From the NCBI RefSeq assembly GCF_009930815.1, contig NZ_CP022222.1, positions 7,668,501 to 7,732,500 on the forward strand: a DNA stretch of 64,000 nt, given 5' to 3'. A program made the position numbers and the translations under genes. The notes below the pieces were generated by a model, which saw only the letters and a program-made list of their open reading frames with translations, had not been told where the DNA came from and did no database searches. This DNA comes from Bradyrhizobium sp. CCBAU 051011. Lineage in GTDB: Bacteria; Pseudomonadota; Alphaproteobacteria; Rhizobiales; Xanthobacteraceae. Below are positions 25,311 through 35,111 of the stretch, in pieces. How positions within the stretch are numbered: the first letter of the stretch is position 1; each line of letters starts with the position of its first letter.

Positions 25311-26834
25311 ATGTCGAAAAAAGATCAGCCGCAGCAAAGGGATCTATTCGAGAGCGAACGTAATTTCCGACTCCTGGTTGAAGGTGTTGCCGACTACGCG
25401 CTTTACATGCTGGACCCGACCGGCCAGGTCACAAGCTGGAACATCGGTGGCCAGCGGATCAAGGGCTATGCGCCCGATGAAATCATCGGGCAGCATTTCT
25501 CCCGCTTCTACACTGACGTCGACCGCGCCAACGGCAAGCCGCTGCGAGCCTTGCGCATTGCCCGGGAACAGGGCCGCTACGAGGAAGAAGGCTGGCGCGT
25601 GCGCAAGGACGGCACGTTCTTCTGGGCCAGCGTCATTATCGACCCCATCTACGAGGATGGCAGGCTCGTCGGCTTCGCCAAGATCACCCGCGACATTACC
25701 GAGCGCCACGAAGCCCAGCTCAAGCTGGACCAGATGCATCAGCAGCTCGCGGAATCGCAGAAGCTCGATGCGCTCGGCCAACTGACCGGAGGCGTCGCAC
25801 ACGATTTCAACAATCTCCTGATGATCATCAGCGGCAGTCTTCACACGCTGAAGAAGACGGTGGGCAACGAACCCAAGTCCCAGCGAGCGATATCGGCGAT
25901 CGAAGGGGCGACCAAGCGCGGCGCCTCCCTCACCAGTCAGCTACTGACATTCGCGCGGCGGCAGAGCGTCAATCCGCAGGCCGTAGACGTCGCGGAACGG
26001 ATCGATGCAATGCGCGAGGTGCTCGATAGCGGTGTCGGCAGCGCGGTGAAGCTGCAATTCGAAATCGCTCACGGCGTGTGGCCAGTCATGGTCGACATTG
26101 CGGAATTCGAGACGGCGCTGGTCAATCTTGTCATTAACGCGCGCGACGCCATGACCGGCGGCGGCGTCATCACGATATCGGCGCGCAACGAACGGTCCGG
26201 CGGCGAGGCCGCGGAAGGCGAGTACGTTGCGATCTCGGTGGCAGACACCGGCACCGGTATCGCGCCCGACGTGCTCGGCAAGATCTTCGATCCCTTCTTC
26301 ACCACCAAGCCAATCGGCAAGGGCACCGGTTTGGGGCTGTCGCAGGTTCACGGCTTCGCCCACCAGGCCGGCGGCACGGTCAGGGTGGCGAGCGAGCTCG
26401 GCAGGGGCACCAGGATCACGATCCTGCTGCCGCGAAAGGAAGAGGCCATCGCGGCCGAGGACGTCGATGCGGTCGAAGCCGGCGGAAGCGGTATCGTGCT
26501 GCTGGTGGAGGACAATCCTGACGTCGCGGCCGTCAGCACCGGCCTGCTTGAACAGCTCGGCTACACCGTTCGCAGGGTGGCGAATGCCGAAGCAGCGCTG
26601 CGCGAAATCGAGCTCGATGGAATCGACCTCGTCTTTTCCGACATAGTGATGCCCGGCAAGATGGATGGTCTCGGCCTCGCCCGTCACCTGAAGGCTGTCA
26701 GGCCCAGACTGCCGATCCTGCTGACCAGCGGCTACAGCGACGCCGCGCTAAGCGTGCGCGGCGATTTTCCTATCCTGCGCAAGCCCTACGAGATCCACGA
26801 ACTTAGCCAGGCGATCGCGAAACTGCCGCGGTAA
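25311..26834 (+). CDS. PAS hybrid histidine kinase with C-terminal receiver
   Basis: A 507-aa cytosolic kinase without membrane segments. A PAS/PAC domain spans about residues 15-135 (LVEGVADYALYMLDPTGQVT, GFAKITRDITERHE), a dimerisation/H-box region about 150-215 (LGQLTGGVAHDFNNLL), HATPase about 255-375 (VINARDAM, VADTGTGIAPDV, TTKPIGKGTGLGLSQ) and a receiver about 390-505 (LVEDNPD, phospho-acceptor in FSDIVMPG, Lys in LRKPY). ATG 25311 is chosen because the family starts near here. It ends five bases before the convergent pseudogene. There is no partner regulator nearby. Its style closely matches the kinase at 38761-41220. Confidence 0.93.
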   Translation: MSKKDQPQQRDLFESERNFRLLVEGVADYALYMLDPTGQVTSWNIGGQRIKGYAPDEIIGQHFSRFYTDVDRANGKPLRALRIAREQGRYEEEGWRVRKDGTFFWASVIIDPIYEDGRLVGFAKITRDITERHEAQLKLDQMHQQLAESQKLDALGQLTGGVAHDFNNLLMIISGSLHTLKKTVGNEPKSQRAISAIEGATKRGASLTSQLLTFARRQSVNPQAVDVAERIDAMREVLDSGVGSAVKLQFEIAHGVWPVMVDIAEFETALVNLVINARDAMTGGGVITISARNERSGGEAAEGEYVAISVADTGTGIAPDVLGKIFDPFFTTKPIGKGTGLGLSQVHGFAHQAGGTVRVASELGRGTRITILLPRKEEAIAAEDVDAVEAGGSGIVLLVEDNPDVAAVSTGLLEQLGYTVRRVANAEAALREIELDGIDLVFSDIVMPGKMDGLGLARHLKAVRPRLPILLTSGYSDAALSVRGDFPILRKPYEIHELSQAIAKLPR

Positions 26835-26839
26835 TGGCG

Positions 26840-27292
26840 CTACTGGAGATCGCCGGGCTCGTTGCGATCCCGGCCAGCATGCCTTCCCGCGATCAACCAG
26901 TAGGCCAGCCCGGCCCCAATCCGGCCGCAGCGAAAAGCCAACTAGACCCCACCGGCCATGGCATGCCGCCACCGCGAACAGAACGCCTTCGCCAAATAGG
27001 CCTGCTGCAGTGCCGGCTCCACCGAAGAATAAGAGAGAGCGGATCCGAAATCTCTCGCTCAGCCAGATCGCTGCGCTGGCGGGAATACCGCTCAACACTA
27101 CCGTCAGATGGCAGCCGTCACAAGGACTGAAATGCTCGCGCCCATTGTGCTGAAAAACATCGTGCCGCGCGGAACGACGAGGAGGAGGAGCAGGAATGCG
27201 TAGATGAAGGCGGTTGCTATTCCGCACGCAGCGAGCCAGCCTCTGATTGGGCGCGAACCGCATGAGCACGCGTACATTTCCACCCTCCTCAC
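26840..27292 (-). pseudogene. Frameshifted small membrane protein gene
   Basis: The ATG at 27292 overlaps the epimerase stop by four bases, as in an operon, and encodes WLAACGIATAFIYAFLLLLL and MFFSTMGASISVLV before a stop at 27104. The next frame continues VVLSGIPASAAIWLSERFRI, RSLLFFGGAGTAAGLFGEGV, and a third frame supplies RIGAGLAYWLIAGRHAGRDR and a stop at 26840. Together they would make a roughly 150-aa multi-helix membrane protein. At least two indels separate the parts, so the gene is probably dead unless the sequence is in error. Confidence 0.6.
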
Positions 27293-28725
27293 AAGATCGC
27301 CTCGAACGCGCTGCGCAGCGTTTCATGGCGGAACACGAAGCCGTTGCTGAGCGCCTTGTTCGGCAGCACGCGCTGGCCGCCCAGCAGCAATTCACTGGCG
27401 AAGTCGCCGCCGACACGACGCAGCAGCGCGTCGGGAATGCGGAACAGCGCGGGGCGGCGCAGCCTTCGGCCGAGTTCTTCGGTGAATTTCAGATTAGTGA
27501 CCGGGATCGGCGCGGTCGCATTGACCGGACCGGAAATCTCCGGATGCGCGATCACATGCGCGATCAGGCGGATCAAGTCGTCGCGCTCGATCCATGACAT
27601 CCACTGCCGGCCCGAGCCGAGCGGCCCGCCGAGCCCGAATTCGAACGGCGTCAGCATCCGCGTGATGAAGCCGCCTTCGGTGCCGATCACGAGGCCGATC
27701 CGCAAACAGACCACGCGCACCCCATGCGCCTCCGCCGGACGCGCCGCGTTCTCCCAGGCGTCGCAGAGTTCATGGCTGAAGCAGGCATGGGACTTCGCTG
27801 ACTCCGTCAGCACCTGATCCTGCCAGAGCCCGTACCAGCCGATCGCGGAGCCCGAGACCAGCACCGCCGGCTTGCGTTCGAGCCGAGCGATCAGGCGGAC
27901 GACGTCGCCGGTCATGTTGATGCGGGAATCCAGAATCCTGCGGCGCTTGGCCTCGGTCCACAGCCCGTTGCCGATCGGCTCGCCCGCGAGATTGACGATC
28001 ACATCGATACGGGCGTCGGCCGGAAGCTGATCGAGGCTCGTGATCAGCGTGATCGGCGGCGGCAGCATCTCGGCCTTCGCCGGATTTCGCACCAGCGCGA
28101 TGACCTGATGCCCTGCCCCCGCCAGGCCTGCGACCAGGCGGCTGCCGATGAATCCGGTGGCGCCGGTGACCAGCACCGTCTGCCGCGCGGGCCATTTTTC
28201 GACCAGGCTTGCCGCCGGTGCAGCCGTCATGCGCGAAAGGCGCTTCGACGCTGAGAAATCGCGCAGGCCGCACAGCGCGGCGCCCACCGCTGCCGCCGCC
28301 GCGATCACGCTGAGCCAGCCCGCGTAGGCCGACTTGATTCCGGTCGGCTGCATCGCCCAGGAGATCAGGACCGGCAGCAGCAGCACCAGAATGGCGCCGT
28401 AATTGATCGCGAGCAGCGTGTGATTGATGCGCTCGCTGGCCGGCAATTTCCGGCTCATGTCTTCCTCGACGAAATCCATCAGCGTGATGATGATCTCGGC
28501 GACCAGCACCGCGATGACCAGCATGGCAAGAAGGCCGTGCACCTCCAGCCAGCCCAGCACCAGGAACAACAGCGCATAGAACATGTTGCGGACAGCATGG
28601 AGCTGCAGCTCGTAGCGCTGCGAGGGACGCCACGCCAGCCGCTCGGTCAGTTCGTGGTGATAGAACGTGTCGAACACGCCCATCACGACCTGAATGGCGA
28701 TCAGGATCCAGAGCAGCGACGTCAT
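27289..28725 (-). CDS. DoxX-like membrane domain fused to TIGR01777-type sugar-epimerase-like protein
   Basis: A 478-aa fusion. About 165 N-terminal residues form four hydrophobic helices (SLLWILIAIQVVMGVFDTFY, then ALLFLVLGWLEVHGLLAMLV and more). The remainder is an extended SDR with the Rossmann motif TGATGFIGSRL, VIVNLAGEPIGNGLW and SGSAIGWYG, and a C-terminal DUF1731-like end (LPNKALSNGFVFRHETLRSA). It overlaps the DUF4166 gene by four bases. This pairing is common in bacteria, but the substrate is unknown. Confidence 0.88.
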   Translation of the reverse strand: MTSLLWILIAIQVVMGVFDTFYHHELTERLAWRPSQRYELQLHAVRNMFYALLFLVLGWLEVHGLLAMLVIAVLVAEIIITLMDFVEEDMSRKLPASERINHTLLAINYGAILVLLLPVLISWAMQPTGIKSAYAGWLSVIAAAAAVGAALCGLRDFSASKRLSRMTAAPAASLVEKWPARQTVLVTGATGFIGSRLVAGLAGAGHQVIALVRNPAKAEMLPPPITLITSLDQLPADARIDVIVNLAGEPIGNGLWTEAKRRRILDSRINMTGDVVRLIARLERKPAVLVSGSAIGWYGLWQDQVLTESAKSHACFSHELCDAWENAARPAEAHGVRVVCLRIGLVIGTEGGFITRMLTPFEFGLGGPLGSGRQWMSWIERDDLIRLIAHVIAHPEISGPVNATAPIPVTNLKFTEELGRRLRRPALFRIPDALLRRVGGDFASELLLGGQRVLPNKALSNGFVFRHETLRSAFEAIL

Positions 28726-29387
28726 GATGCGGCCTCCATGAACACGGCGGACTGACGAATGAGTTTGCCGAAGCGCGGGTGAACGATGTCGAGCGAGAAA
28801 CGGAACGTGCCGCCGCCGAGATCGGAATGGGTGACGGTTAGATCGCCGGGCGTGAGCCAGGGCGGCAGCGGCACCCTCAACGGACCAATCTGCAGGGAGT
28901 AGCCGACGCTGCGAAACACCAGCGCTTCGTGCTCGACCGATATCAGCAGCGCCATGCTGACGCCGTAGCCGACATACTCCTCAAGGCCGGTCGGACCTGC
29001 AAAGCGCTTCGCGGAATGGATGACCTGCGGAAAGCCGTTGCTGCGTGCGCACATGCGGGTCCAGATCTGGCCGCCGCTCGCCGCGTCCTCGGTCACCGCC
29101 ACGACCATCGGAACGCCGGTCTCGGCACCTGTCGGCAACGGCCCGCCGATCACCCGCGCGAGCTGCGCCAGCCACCAGCCTGCGCGGCTAAAACTCGCCT
29201 CCTCCACCGTGCCGACATAGACGACGGTTTCGCCGTCGGCAAAGCGCTTGGAAAAGCGCCGCCAGATCGCCAGCGGCAGACGGCCCCATTCCTCGTCGGG
29301 CAACAGATTGTGGAAGCGGCGGTCGTCGAGCAGGATGGTGGTCGAGGCAGGCGTTGCGGGAAACCTTGGTATTCTTGTAGACGCCAT
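28722..29387 (-). CDS. DUF4166 domain protein
   Basis: A 221-aa protein; ATG 29387 is chosen over the GTG one codon upstream because AGGAGC fits. The body shows DUF4166 segments: GWWLAQLARVIGGPLPTGAE, GLEEYVGYGVSMALLISVEH and GDLTVTHSDLGGGTFRFSLD. It lies between the GbsR regulator gene and the DoxX-epimerase fusion in one leftward operon. The biochemical role of the family is not established; it is often found with TIGR01777 epimerases. Confidence 0.85.
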   Translation of the reverse strand: MASTRIPRFPATPASTTILLDDRRFHNLLPDEEWGRLPLAIWRRFSKRFADGETVVYVGTVEEASFSRAGWWLAQLARVIGGPLPTGAETGVPMVVAVTEDAASGGQIWTRMCARSNGFPQVIHSAKRFAGPTGLEEYVGYGVSMALLISVEHEALVFRSVGYSLQIGPLRVPLPPWLTPGDLTVTHSDLGGGTFRFSLDIVHPRFGKLIRQSAVFMEAAS

Positions 29388-29414
29388 CACACGCTCCTGC
29401 TTGCCCCTCTGCCC

Positions 29415-29972
29415 CTACTTCGATTTCCCGACCGGCAAGAAGCTGACGATCTTCTCGCCAAGCTTGATCAGCGCGACCAGCCTCGGCCGCGGCACATGCA
29501 GCATCTGCGTGTACCAGCGGTCGACCAGTTCGGTGAAAGCCAGCATTTCCTTCAGCCGCTTGGCCGCGACCGGGCTGATGGTCGGATCATCGGCAGCGTC
29601 GGAAACGCAGGCCCGTAGCGCATCGATGGCGGGATCGATCTCGCGCTCCTTGCGGCCGGCGGCGATCCGCGCCGCCACTTCCCAGATGTCGGTTTCGGCC
29701 TCGAAATGATCGCGGCGGTCACCGAGGATCGGCACCCGGCGGATCAGATTCCAGGCCAGCAGCTCCTTGATCGAATTGGAGACGTTGGACCGCGCCATGC
29801 CGAGCGTCTCGGCGATATCTTCCGCGGTCATCGGCGCCTCGGCGAGGTACAGCAGACCATGGATCTGGCTGACGGAACGGTTGACGCCCCACTCGTCCCC
29901 CATGTCACCCCAGTGCAGGATGAACCGTTCGACGACGGCGGGGAGTTTCGTTTTGTCGGTCTTTTCTGTCAT
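29415..29972 (-). CDS. GbsR/MarR-family transcriptional regulator
   Basis: A 185-aa repressor-like protein. The winged HTH lies at about residues 25-85 (SVSQIHGLLYLAEAPMTAED, IAETLGMARSNVSNSIKELL), followed by a helical dimerisation region. ATG 29972 is taken as start since GbsR proteins begin shortly before the HTH. A 7-4-7 inverted repeat covers this ATG. It is the first gene of the leftward operon with DUF4166 and the epimerase fusion and probably represses it. Confidence 0.9.
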   Translation of the reverse strand: MTEKTDKTKLPAVVERFILHWGDMGDEWGVNRSVSQIHGLLYLAEAPMTAEDIAETLGMARSNVSNSIKELLAWNLIRRVPILGDRRDHFEAETDIWEVAARIAAGRKEREIDPAIDALRACVSDAADDPTISPVAAKRLKEMLAFTELVDRWYTQMLHVPRPRLVALIKLGEKIVSFLPVGKSK

Positions 29973-29980
29973 AACAGAAA
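29963..29980. promoter_or_regulatory. Candidate GbsR operator overlapping its own start codon
   Basis: TTTCTGT-CATA-ACAGAAA is a perfect 7-bp inverted repeat with a 4-bp spacer. The start codon of the GbsR gene lies inside the spacer, so protein binding there would block both transcription and translation start. Confidence 0.6.
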
Positions 29981-30213
29981 TATCTGATGGAACTGTGCAG
30001 ATGTCAAGGGCGCTCGCGGCTGACATTTGCGGTTTAGGCTCCCGCCTTCTCGCCAAGGTTCGCCCGATAGGTTCCCTCGATGGAACCCGAGGGAAATGTC
30101 GGTTCCGTTATTTCCCGGGCCCGTCCGTTAACCCCTTCGGCACCGATCGCGCCTTAGATTCACCCCTCGCGCGTCGCCGGCAACGAGATCAGGCGCGGAC
30201 ATCAAGGCGAGGA

Positions 30214-32163
30214 ATGCCCCATCGAAATCCTCCAGACCCCGGCGGGCCGCTGCGGCGGTTAACGTCGACGGCCGTCGTCATCATCTTTGCGCTGGTCATG
30301 ACCGCCTGCGTCCTCGGCGTCATGGCCTGGAAGGCGTTCGACGCCAAGAAGGCGGCGCTGACGAGCGGCAGCTCCGACATTCAAAACCTCGCTCATTCGC
30401 TGGCAGAGCACGCCTCGCACACCATTCAGTCGGTCGATATCGCGATGACGGGAATGGTGGACCTGCTGAAATACCGAGACCCCGAGCCTGACAGGTTCAA
30501 CCGATACCTGGCCGAAACGGCGAAAACGCTGCCCCAGTTGCGGAGGATCGGCGTCTCGGATGCCAAGGGCAACTGGACCTATTCGTCGTTGGCGGAGATG
30601 CCGCGCCATACCATCTCGGACCGCAACTATTTCGTCTACCATCGCGATACACCGGACAACGCGCTTCGGATCAGCGAGCTGCTGCAGTCCCGGGTCGACG
30701 ATCGATCCTCCATGATCGTTGTCTCGAAACGTATCACCAAGCTCGACGGCAGCTTCGGCGGGGTCGTCGCCGCGGCGATCGACAAGGATTATTTCAACGG
30801 CTTTTACCGGACATTCCAGCTCGGCCCGGACGGCGGCATCAGCCTGATACGGAATGACGGTACGCTCCTGATACGCTGGCCGCTGTCGGACAAGAGCACG
30901 AACCTGTCCAAGACCGACCTGTTCTCGAAGCATCTCAAGCTGAGCTCTGTCGGATATTACAAGATCATCTCGCCGTTCGACGGCGTCGTGAAGCACCTCG
31001 GCTATGAGGAGACGCGCAACTACCCGATGGTGGTCACCGTCGCCATGTCGGAAGACTGGCTGCTTTCGGAATGGTGGAAGACCTTGCGCACCGACGTCAT
31101 CGTCGCCGGTGTGCTCTTGTGCATGATCCTGATGCTGGCGGCGCTGCTTGCATTGCAATTCCGCTTCCGCAGCAGGACCGAGCGCGCGCTGCGCGAGCGC
31201 GAGGCGCATTATCGGCTGCTCGCCGACAATATCGCCGACATCATCATCGTGATCGATGCCCGCAGCGTGCTCCGTTATGTTTCCCGTTCCGTCGAGCCGG
31301 TGCTTGGGCTGCAGGCGACGAATCTGGTGGGAAAATCATGCTTCGACCTGGTCCATCCCGAGGACCGCGAGAGCGTTATGCAGGCGACCACGCGGCTTAG
31401 TGGTGTCGGTAGCGTCAGCACGGTGGTGTTCCGGCACTATCGCGGCGACGGAACGCTGGCGTGGGTCGAGAGCAAATTCAAGCTGGCATCGGAGACTAGC
31501 GATCCCAAGCAAATCGAATTTCTTTGCGTCATCCGCGATGTCACCGAACGCAAGCGGATGGAGGACGAACTGACCCAGCTTAACCGCCGGCTCACCCAGC
31601 TCGCCGCGACCGACGGGCTGACCGGGCTGACCAATCGCCGCACCCTCGACAGCTTCCTGCGGCGCGAATACGAAGCCTGCGAAGAAATTTCGGTGCTGCT
31701 GTTCGATATCGACAATTTCAAGGGCTATAACGACACCTACGGACACCAGGCCGGCGACCGTTGCCTGCAGGCCGTTGCGAAAACCATTGGCGACGCGACC
31801 GCCAACACGTCGGGCCTGTCCGCGCGGTATGGCGGCGAGGAATTCGCGGTCGTATTGCCGAACACCTCGGAAGACGAGGCCTTGAAGGTTGCCGAATCCG
31901 TCCGGCTAACGGTCCGGGCGCTGGGCATACCCAACACGGCCTCGAGCCGCGGCTACATCACCATCAGCGCAGGCGTCGCCGCCAAGACCCGCTCGACGCT
32001 CGACGAGGCGGCGCTGGTTGGAGAAGCCGACACCGCGCTCTACGAGGCCAAGCGCCTCGGCCGCAATCGCAGCATGGTGCATTCCTCAATCGATCTGCGA
32101 TATGTCGAGAGCGGCTCCATCCAGCACGATGGCGAAATCGCACCGCGCGAACGGACGCATTAG
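30214..32163 (+). CDS. Cache-PAS-GGDEF diguanylate cyclase
   Basis: A 649-aa membrane sensor that should make cyclic di-GMP. A first helix at about residues 18-38 (AVVIIFALVMTACVLGVMAW) precedes an extracytoplasmic dCache-like domain (about 45-285, with DRNYFVYHRDTPDNALRISE). A second helix is at about 295-318 and a PAS/PAC domain at about 330-445 (YRLLADNIADIIIVIDARSV). The GGDEF domain at about 465-625 carries RYGGEEF, the active form. I do not see an RxxD inhibitory site at the usual position. Start at 30214 has GGCGAGGA upstream. It is divergent from the GbsR operon. Confidence 0.93.
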   Translation: MPHRNPPDPGGPLRRLTSTAVVIIFALVMTACVLGVMAWKAFDAKKAALTSGSSDIQNLAHSLAEHASHTIQSVDIAMTGMVDLLKYRDPEPDRFNRYLAETAKTLPQLRRIGVSDAKGNWTYSSLAEMPRHTISDRNYFVYHRDTPDNALRISELLQSRVDDRSSMIVVSKRITKLDGSFGGVVAAAIDKDYFNGFYRTFQLGPDGGISLIRNDGTLLIRWPLSDKSTNLSKTDLFSKHLKLSSVGYYKIISPFDGVVKHLGYEETRNYPMVVTVAMSEDWLLSEWWKTLRTDVIVAGVLLCMILMLAALLALQFRFRSRTERALREREAHYRLLADNIADIIIVIDARSVLRYVSRSVEPVLGLQATNLVGKSCFDLVHPEDRESVMQATTRLSGVGSVSTVVFRHYRGDGTLAWVESKFKLASETSDPKQIEFLCVIRDVTERKRMEDELTQLNRRLTQLAATDGLTGLTNRRTLDSFLRREYEACEEISVLLFDIDNFKGYNDTYGHQAGDRCLQAVAKTIGDATANTSGLSARYGGEEFAVVLPNTSEDEALKVAESVRLTVRALGIPNTASSRGYITISAGVAAKTRSTLDEAALVGEADTALYEAKRLGRNRSMVHSSIDLRYVESGSIQHDGEIAPRERTH

Positions 32164-32430
32164 CGCGCCCCCTGCAGCAACGTCCACGTCGTTTGTCGAT
32201 CATCTGGCCGACAGGTGAGCCAGCTCACATCCAGGCGAAGCCGCCCGGTCTCTTCTATCAGCCGACTGAAAAGTAACTTGTTGGCGACTGCCCGAATGCG
32301 CAGAAGTTCCGGTTCCGCAAAGCCGGCAACAAACATCCGTCAAACACGCCGATGTGCACGACAGGACAGTTGCGCAGATATCGGCGATCTGGCTTGATGG
32401 CCGCGTTGGGACCGCGTTCTCGGTAAGAGC

Positions 32431-33906
32431 ATGTCCAACAAGCCCAGACTACTCTTTGCCAGGAGTGGCCCGCTGATTGCGCTGGCAATCGCGGTGGGCA
32501 TGTTGTTGAGCGTCGGCGAGCCTACCTCGGCGCAGTTCTTCAATTTCGGCGGATATCAGCAGCAGCAGCAGCGTCCGCCCCCGCAGCGCAACGGCGGCTG
32601 GTTTGGCGGCGGCGGCTGGTTCTCCAACGACGCTTACGAGCCGTTCCAGCAGCGAGCGCCGCCTTTGGAAAGGCGGCAGTCCCCACCGCCGCCACGCGAG
32701 GATTTTTCAAGGGCGCCGCCGCCCGAGAAGCGCGCAACCGTCCCAACGCGCAGTGTACTGGTGATCGGCGACGCCATGGCCGACTGGCTGGCCTACGGAC
32801 TTGAGGGCGTCTACTCCGAGCAGCCCGACTTCGGCGTGATCCGCAAGCACAAGACGACTTCGGGCCTCATCAAGTACCAGCCCAAGGGCGAGCCCGCTGA
32901 CTGGGTCGCGGCTGCCAAGGTCATTCTTGCGGCTGAGAAGGCTGATGCGATCGTTGTCATGCTCGGCCTCAACGACCGCATACCAATCCGGGAACCTGTC
33001 GACGAGAAATCTGCCGACAAGAAGGGGGACGGAAAGGTTCCACAAGCCAGCGCTGAAACCAAAAACGCCAAGCCTGGCGCACCGGATGGTACGGCCAATG
33101 CAGACGGCAAGCGCGTCGACGGCGAATTGTCGCCCGACGACACCGGCCAGGCGGCAGCCCCCGAAAAGGTGGCGCGCTCGCCGAACGGCGTTTCTGAGTT
33201 CCGCGACGAACGCTGGGTCAAGCTCTACAACAAGAAGTTGGACGACATGATCGGGGTTCTCAAAAGCAAAGGCGTGCCGGTCTTGTGGGTCGGTCTGCCG
33301 GCCGTCCGCGGCCAGAAGAGCACCTCCGACATGCTGTTCCTGGATAAGCTCTACCGCGAAGCTGCGGCCAAGGGCGGCATCACCTATGTCGACGTCTGGG
33401 AAGGCTTTGTCGACGAGGCCGGCAATTTCGTGCAAAGGGGCCCTGACTTCGAGGGCCAGATCCGTCAGTTGCGGACCAATGACGGTGTCTTCTTCACCAG
33501 GGCTGGCGCGCGCAAGCTTGCGCATTATGTGGAGCGCGAGATCACGCGCCTCCTCGCGCGTTTGCCGATCGCGCTGCCGAGCGAGCCGGCAACACCAGAT
33601 GCCGACGCCGTGCCCGGCCAACCCGCGCCGCGGCCGCTGGCCGGACCAATCATCCCCTTGGTCGCGTCCTCCATCGCGCCGGATCAGTTGCTTGGCGGAC
33701 CGGGTTCACGCCCGGCCGCGCTCGATTCTATCGCCACGCGCGCGCTGGTGAAGGGCGAAGCACTTTCTCCGCCCGCCGGCCGTGCCGACGATTTCGTATG
33801 GCCGCGCCGCGAGATCGGCCGCGAGCACATCAAAGGTGACCCTCTCGCCGCATCTGCAGCCATGCCGCCGACCGCATCGGCGAAACCAAAAAAGTATCGA
33901 CGCTAA
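32431..33906 (+). CDS. DUF459 SGNH-type hydrolase, periplasmic
   Basis: A 491-aa protein. A membrane anchor or signal at about residues 12-34 (PLIALAIAVGMLLSVGEPTS) is followed by a Gln/Pro/Gly-rich linker to about 105. The SGNH-like domain has VLVIGDAMADWLAYGL, VVMLGLNDRIPI and DGVFFTRAGARKLA. The usual block I GDS reads GDA here, so catalytic activity is uncertain. A low-complexity insert (about 190-250) splits the domain. The family is often linked to envelope acyl-ester modification; no partner acyltransferase is adjacent. Confidence 0.85.
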   Translation: MSNKPRLLFARSGPLIALAIAVGMLLSVGEPTSAQFFNFGGYQQQQQRPPPQRNGGWFGGGGWFSNDAYEPFQQRAPPLERRQSPPPPREDFSRAPPPEKRATVPTRSVLVIGDAMADWLAYGLEGVYSEQPDFGVIRKHKTTSGLIKYQPKGEPADWVAAAKVILAAEKADAIVVMLGLNDRIPIREPVDEKSADKKGDGKVPQASAETKNAKPGAPDGTANADGKRVDGELSPDDTGQAAAPEKVARSPNGVSEFRDERWVKLYNKKLDDMIGVLKSKGVPVLWVGLPAVRGQKSTSDMLFLDKLYREAAAKGGITYVDVWEGFVDEAGNFVQRGPDFEGQIRQLRTNDGVFFTRAGARKLAHYVEREITRLLARLPIALPSEPATPDADAVPGQPAPRPLAGPIIPLVASSIAPDQLLGGPGSRPAALDSIATRALVKGEALSPPAGRADDFVWPRREIGREHIKGDPLAASAAMPPTASAKPKKYRR

Positions 33907-33913
33907 GAGACGC

Positions 33914-34213
33914 TCAGATCGTCGGCAGCACAGAGAAGCGCTCCCCTGCCCGTCGCAACCTCAGCATGTCAGGACCAACGGCTTCATCATGCACCGCATC
34001 GACTCGCGCCGACGATGGCCCACGCCGGCATTCCTCGATCATCGCCGTAACGGCGCCCGCGGAGCCGGCGAACACCGCCTCGACGCTGCCGTCGCGACGA
34101 TTGCGCACCCAGCCTTCCAGATCATGCGACCGCGCCTCGTCGTCGACAAAGGCGCGGTAGCCGACGCCCTGCACCCGGACCCTGATCGTGACATGACGGA
34201 TCGCGTCGCTCAT
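33914..34213 (-). CDS. acyP: Acylphosphatase
   Basis: A 99-aa cytosolic enzyme hydrolysing acyl phosphates. Motifs are [16 protein letters not shown], with the catalytic Arg, and [19 protein letters not shown], with the Asn. Length is standard. Its ATG overlaps the stop of the upstream PEPM-family gene by four bases. It converges on the DUF459 gene with seven bases between them. Confidence 0.95.
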   Translation of the reverse strand: MSDAIRHVTIRVRVQGVGYRAFVDDEARSHDLEGWVRNRRDGSVEAVFAGSAGAVTAMIEECRRGPSSARVDAVHDEAVGPDMLRLRRAGERFSVLPTI

Positions 34214-35091
34214 GACTTCTTCAATCCGAGAAATTCGGAAAGCCGCTGCTTGACCTCGTCATCGCGCACCAGACGATTGGTGAGCTGCGCCGATGCAAGC
34301 CCCTTCAAGTCCTTCGGTCTCGTGCCTTCGCGCAGCGCTTTCAGCGTATCATGGACCGCCAGCGTCGCCGCGGCGAATGGCGTGTGGCCCTGCAGGGCAA
34401 TCTTCACCCGCTGACTCCTGAGGAACGCAGCGTCGTCGAGTTCGCCCTGGGTATTGCCGAGAACGATCGGTAGCGTCGTTACCGCCGCGATCGCCTCGAC
34501 TTCCCGGCGCCTCGTAAGACCCGTGAAAAACAGCGCATCGACGCCGGTCGCGTCATAGGCTCTCGCCCGCGCCAGACAGTCCTCGAAACTCGACGCCCTT
34601 GGTCCGCCGCCGCGTGTTCCGGTCCGGCCCATGATGACCAGTTGCGGATCGCTGCGCCCGTCGAGCGCCGCCTTCATCTTGCCGACGCCCTCCTCCAGCG
34701 AGATCAGTTGCGGCTCGGCGACGCCAAAGGCCTGCGGCAGCAGCGTATCCTCGATGGTGAGGCCCGCGGCCCCCGCCGCTTCCAATTCCTGAACGGTACG
34801 GCGGACATTGAGTGCATTGCCATAGCCATGATCGGCGTCGACCAGTACCGGCAAGGCAGAAGCGCGCGACATCCGCCGCATTTGTTCGGCCAGTTCGGTC
34901 AGCGTGATCAACGTAATATCGGGATCGCCGAGGATCGCCAGCGAGGCCACCGAGCCGCCGAACATGCCGAGCTCGAAGCCGAGGTCTTCGGCGATACGGA
35001 TCGAGGTCGCGTCATAGACCGACCCCGGCCGGATGCAGGTGGGGCCGTTGAGAATGGTACGCAATCTCTCTCGGCGCTGACGGAAAGCCAT
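34210..35091 (-). CDS. PEP mutase/isocitrate lyase-family enzyme, oxaloacetate-decarboxylase-like
   Basis: A 293-aa TIM-barrel enzyme. It shows [20 protein letters not shown], the metal-binding [14 protein letters not shown] (in place of the KKCGH loop of isocitrate lyases), [14 protein letters not shown] and [15 protein letters not shown]. These resemble the PA4872-type oxaloacetate decarboxylase, an assignment from memory of the family. It is translationally coupled to acyP. Confidence 0.85.
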   Translation of the reverse strand: MAFRQRRERLRTILNGPTCIRPGSVYDATSIRIAEDLGFELGMFGGSVASLAILGDPDITLITLTELAEQMRRMSRASALPVLVDADHGYGNALNVRRTVQELEAAGAAGLTIEDTLLPQAFGVAEPQLISLEEGVGKMKAALDGRSDPQLVIMGRTGTRGGGPRASSFEDCLARARAYDATGVDALFFTGLTRRREVEAIAAVTTLPIVLGNTQGELDDAAFLRSQRVKIALQGHTPFAAATLAVHDTLKALREGTRPKDLKGLASAQLTNRLVRDDEVKQRLSEFLGLKKS

Positions 35092-35111
35092 TTCCTATCC
35101 CCACTCTTTGT

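Noticed and set aside
26748..27416. A 222-codon minus-strand frame over the end of the kinase gene and the start of the epimerase end
   Set aside because: It overlaps two good genes and contains only the middle part of the frameshifted membrane protein; better explained as a pseudogene fragment.
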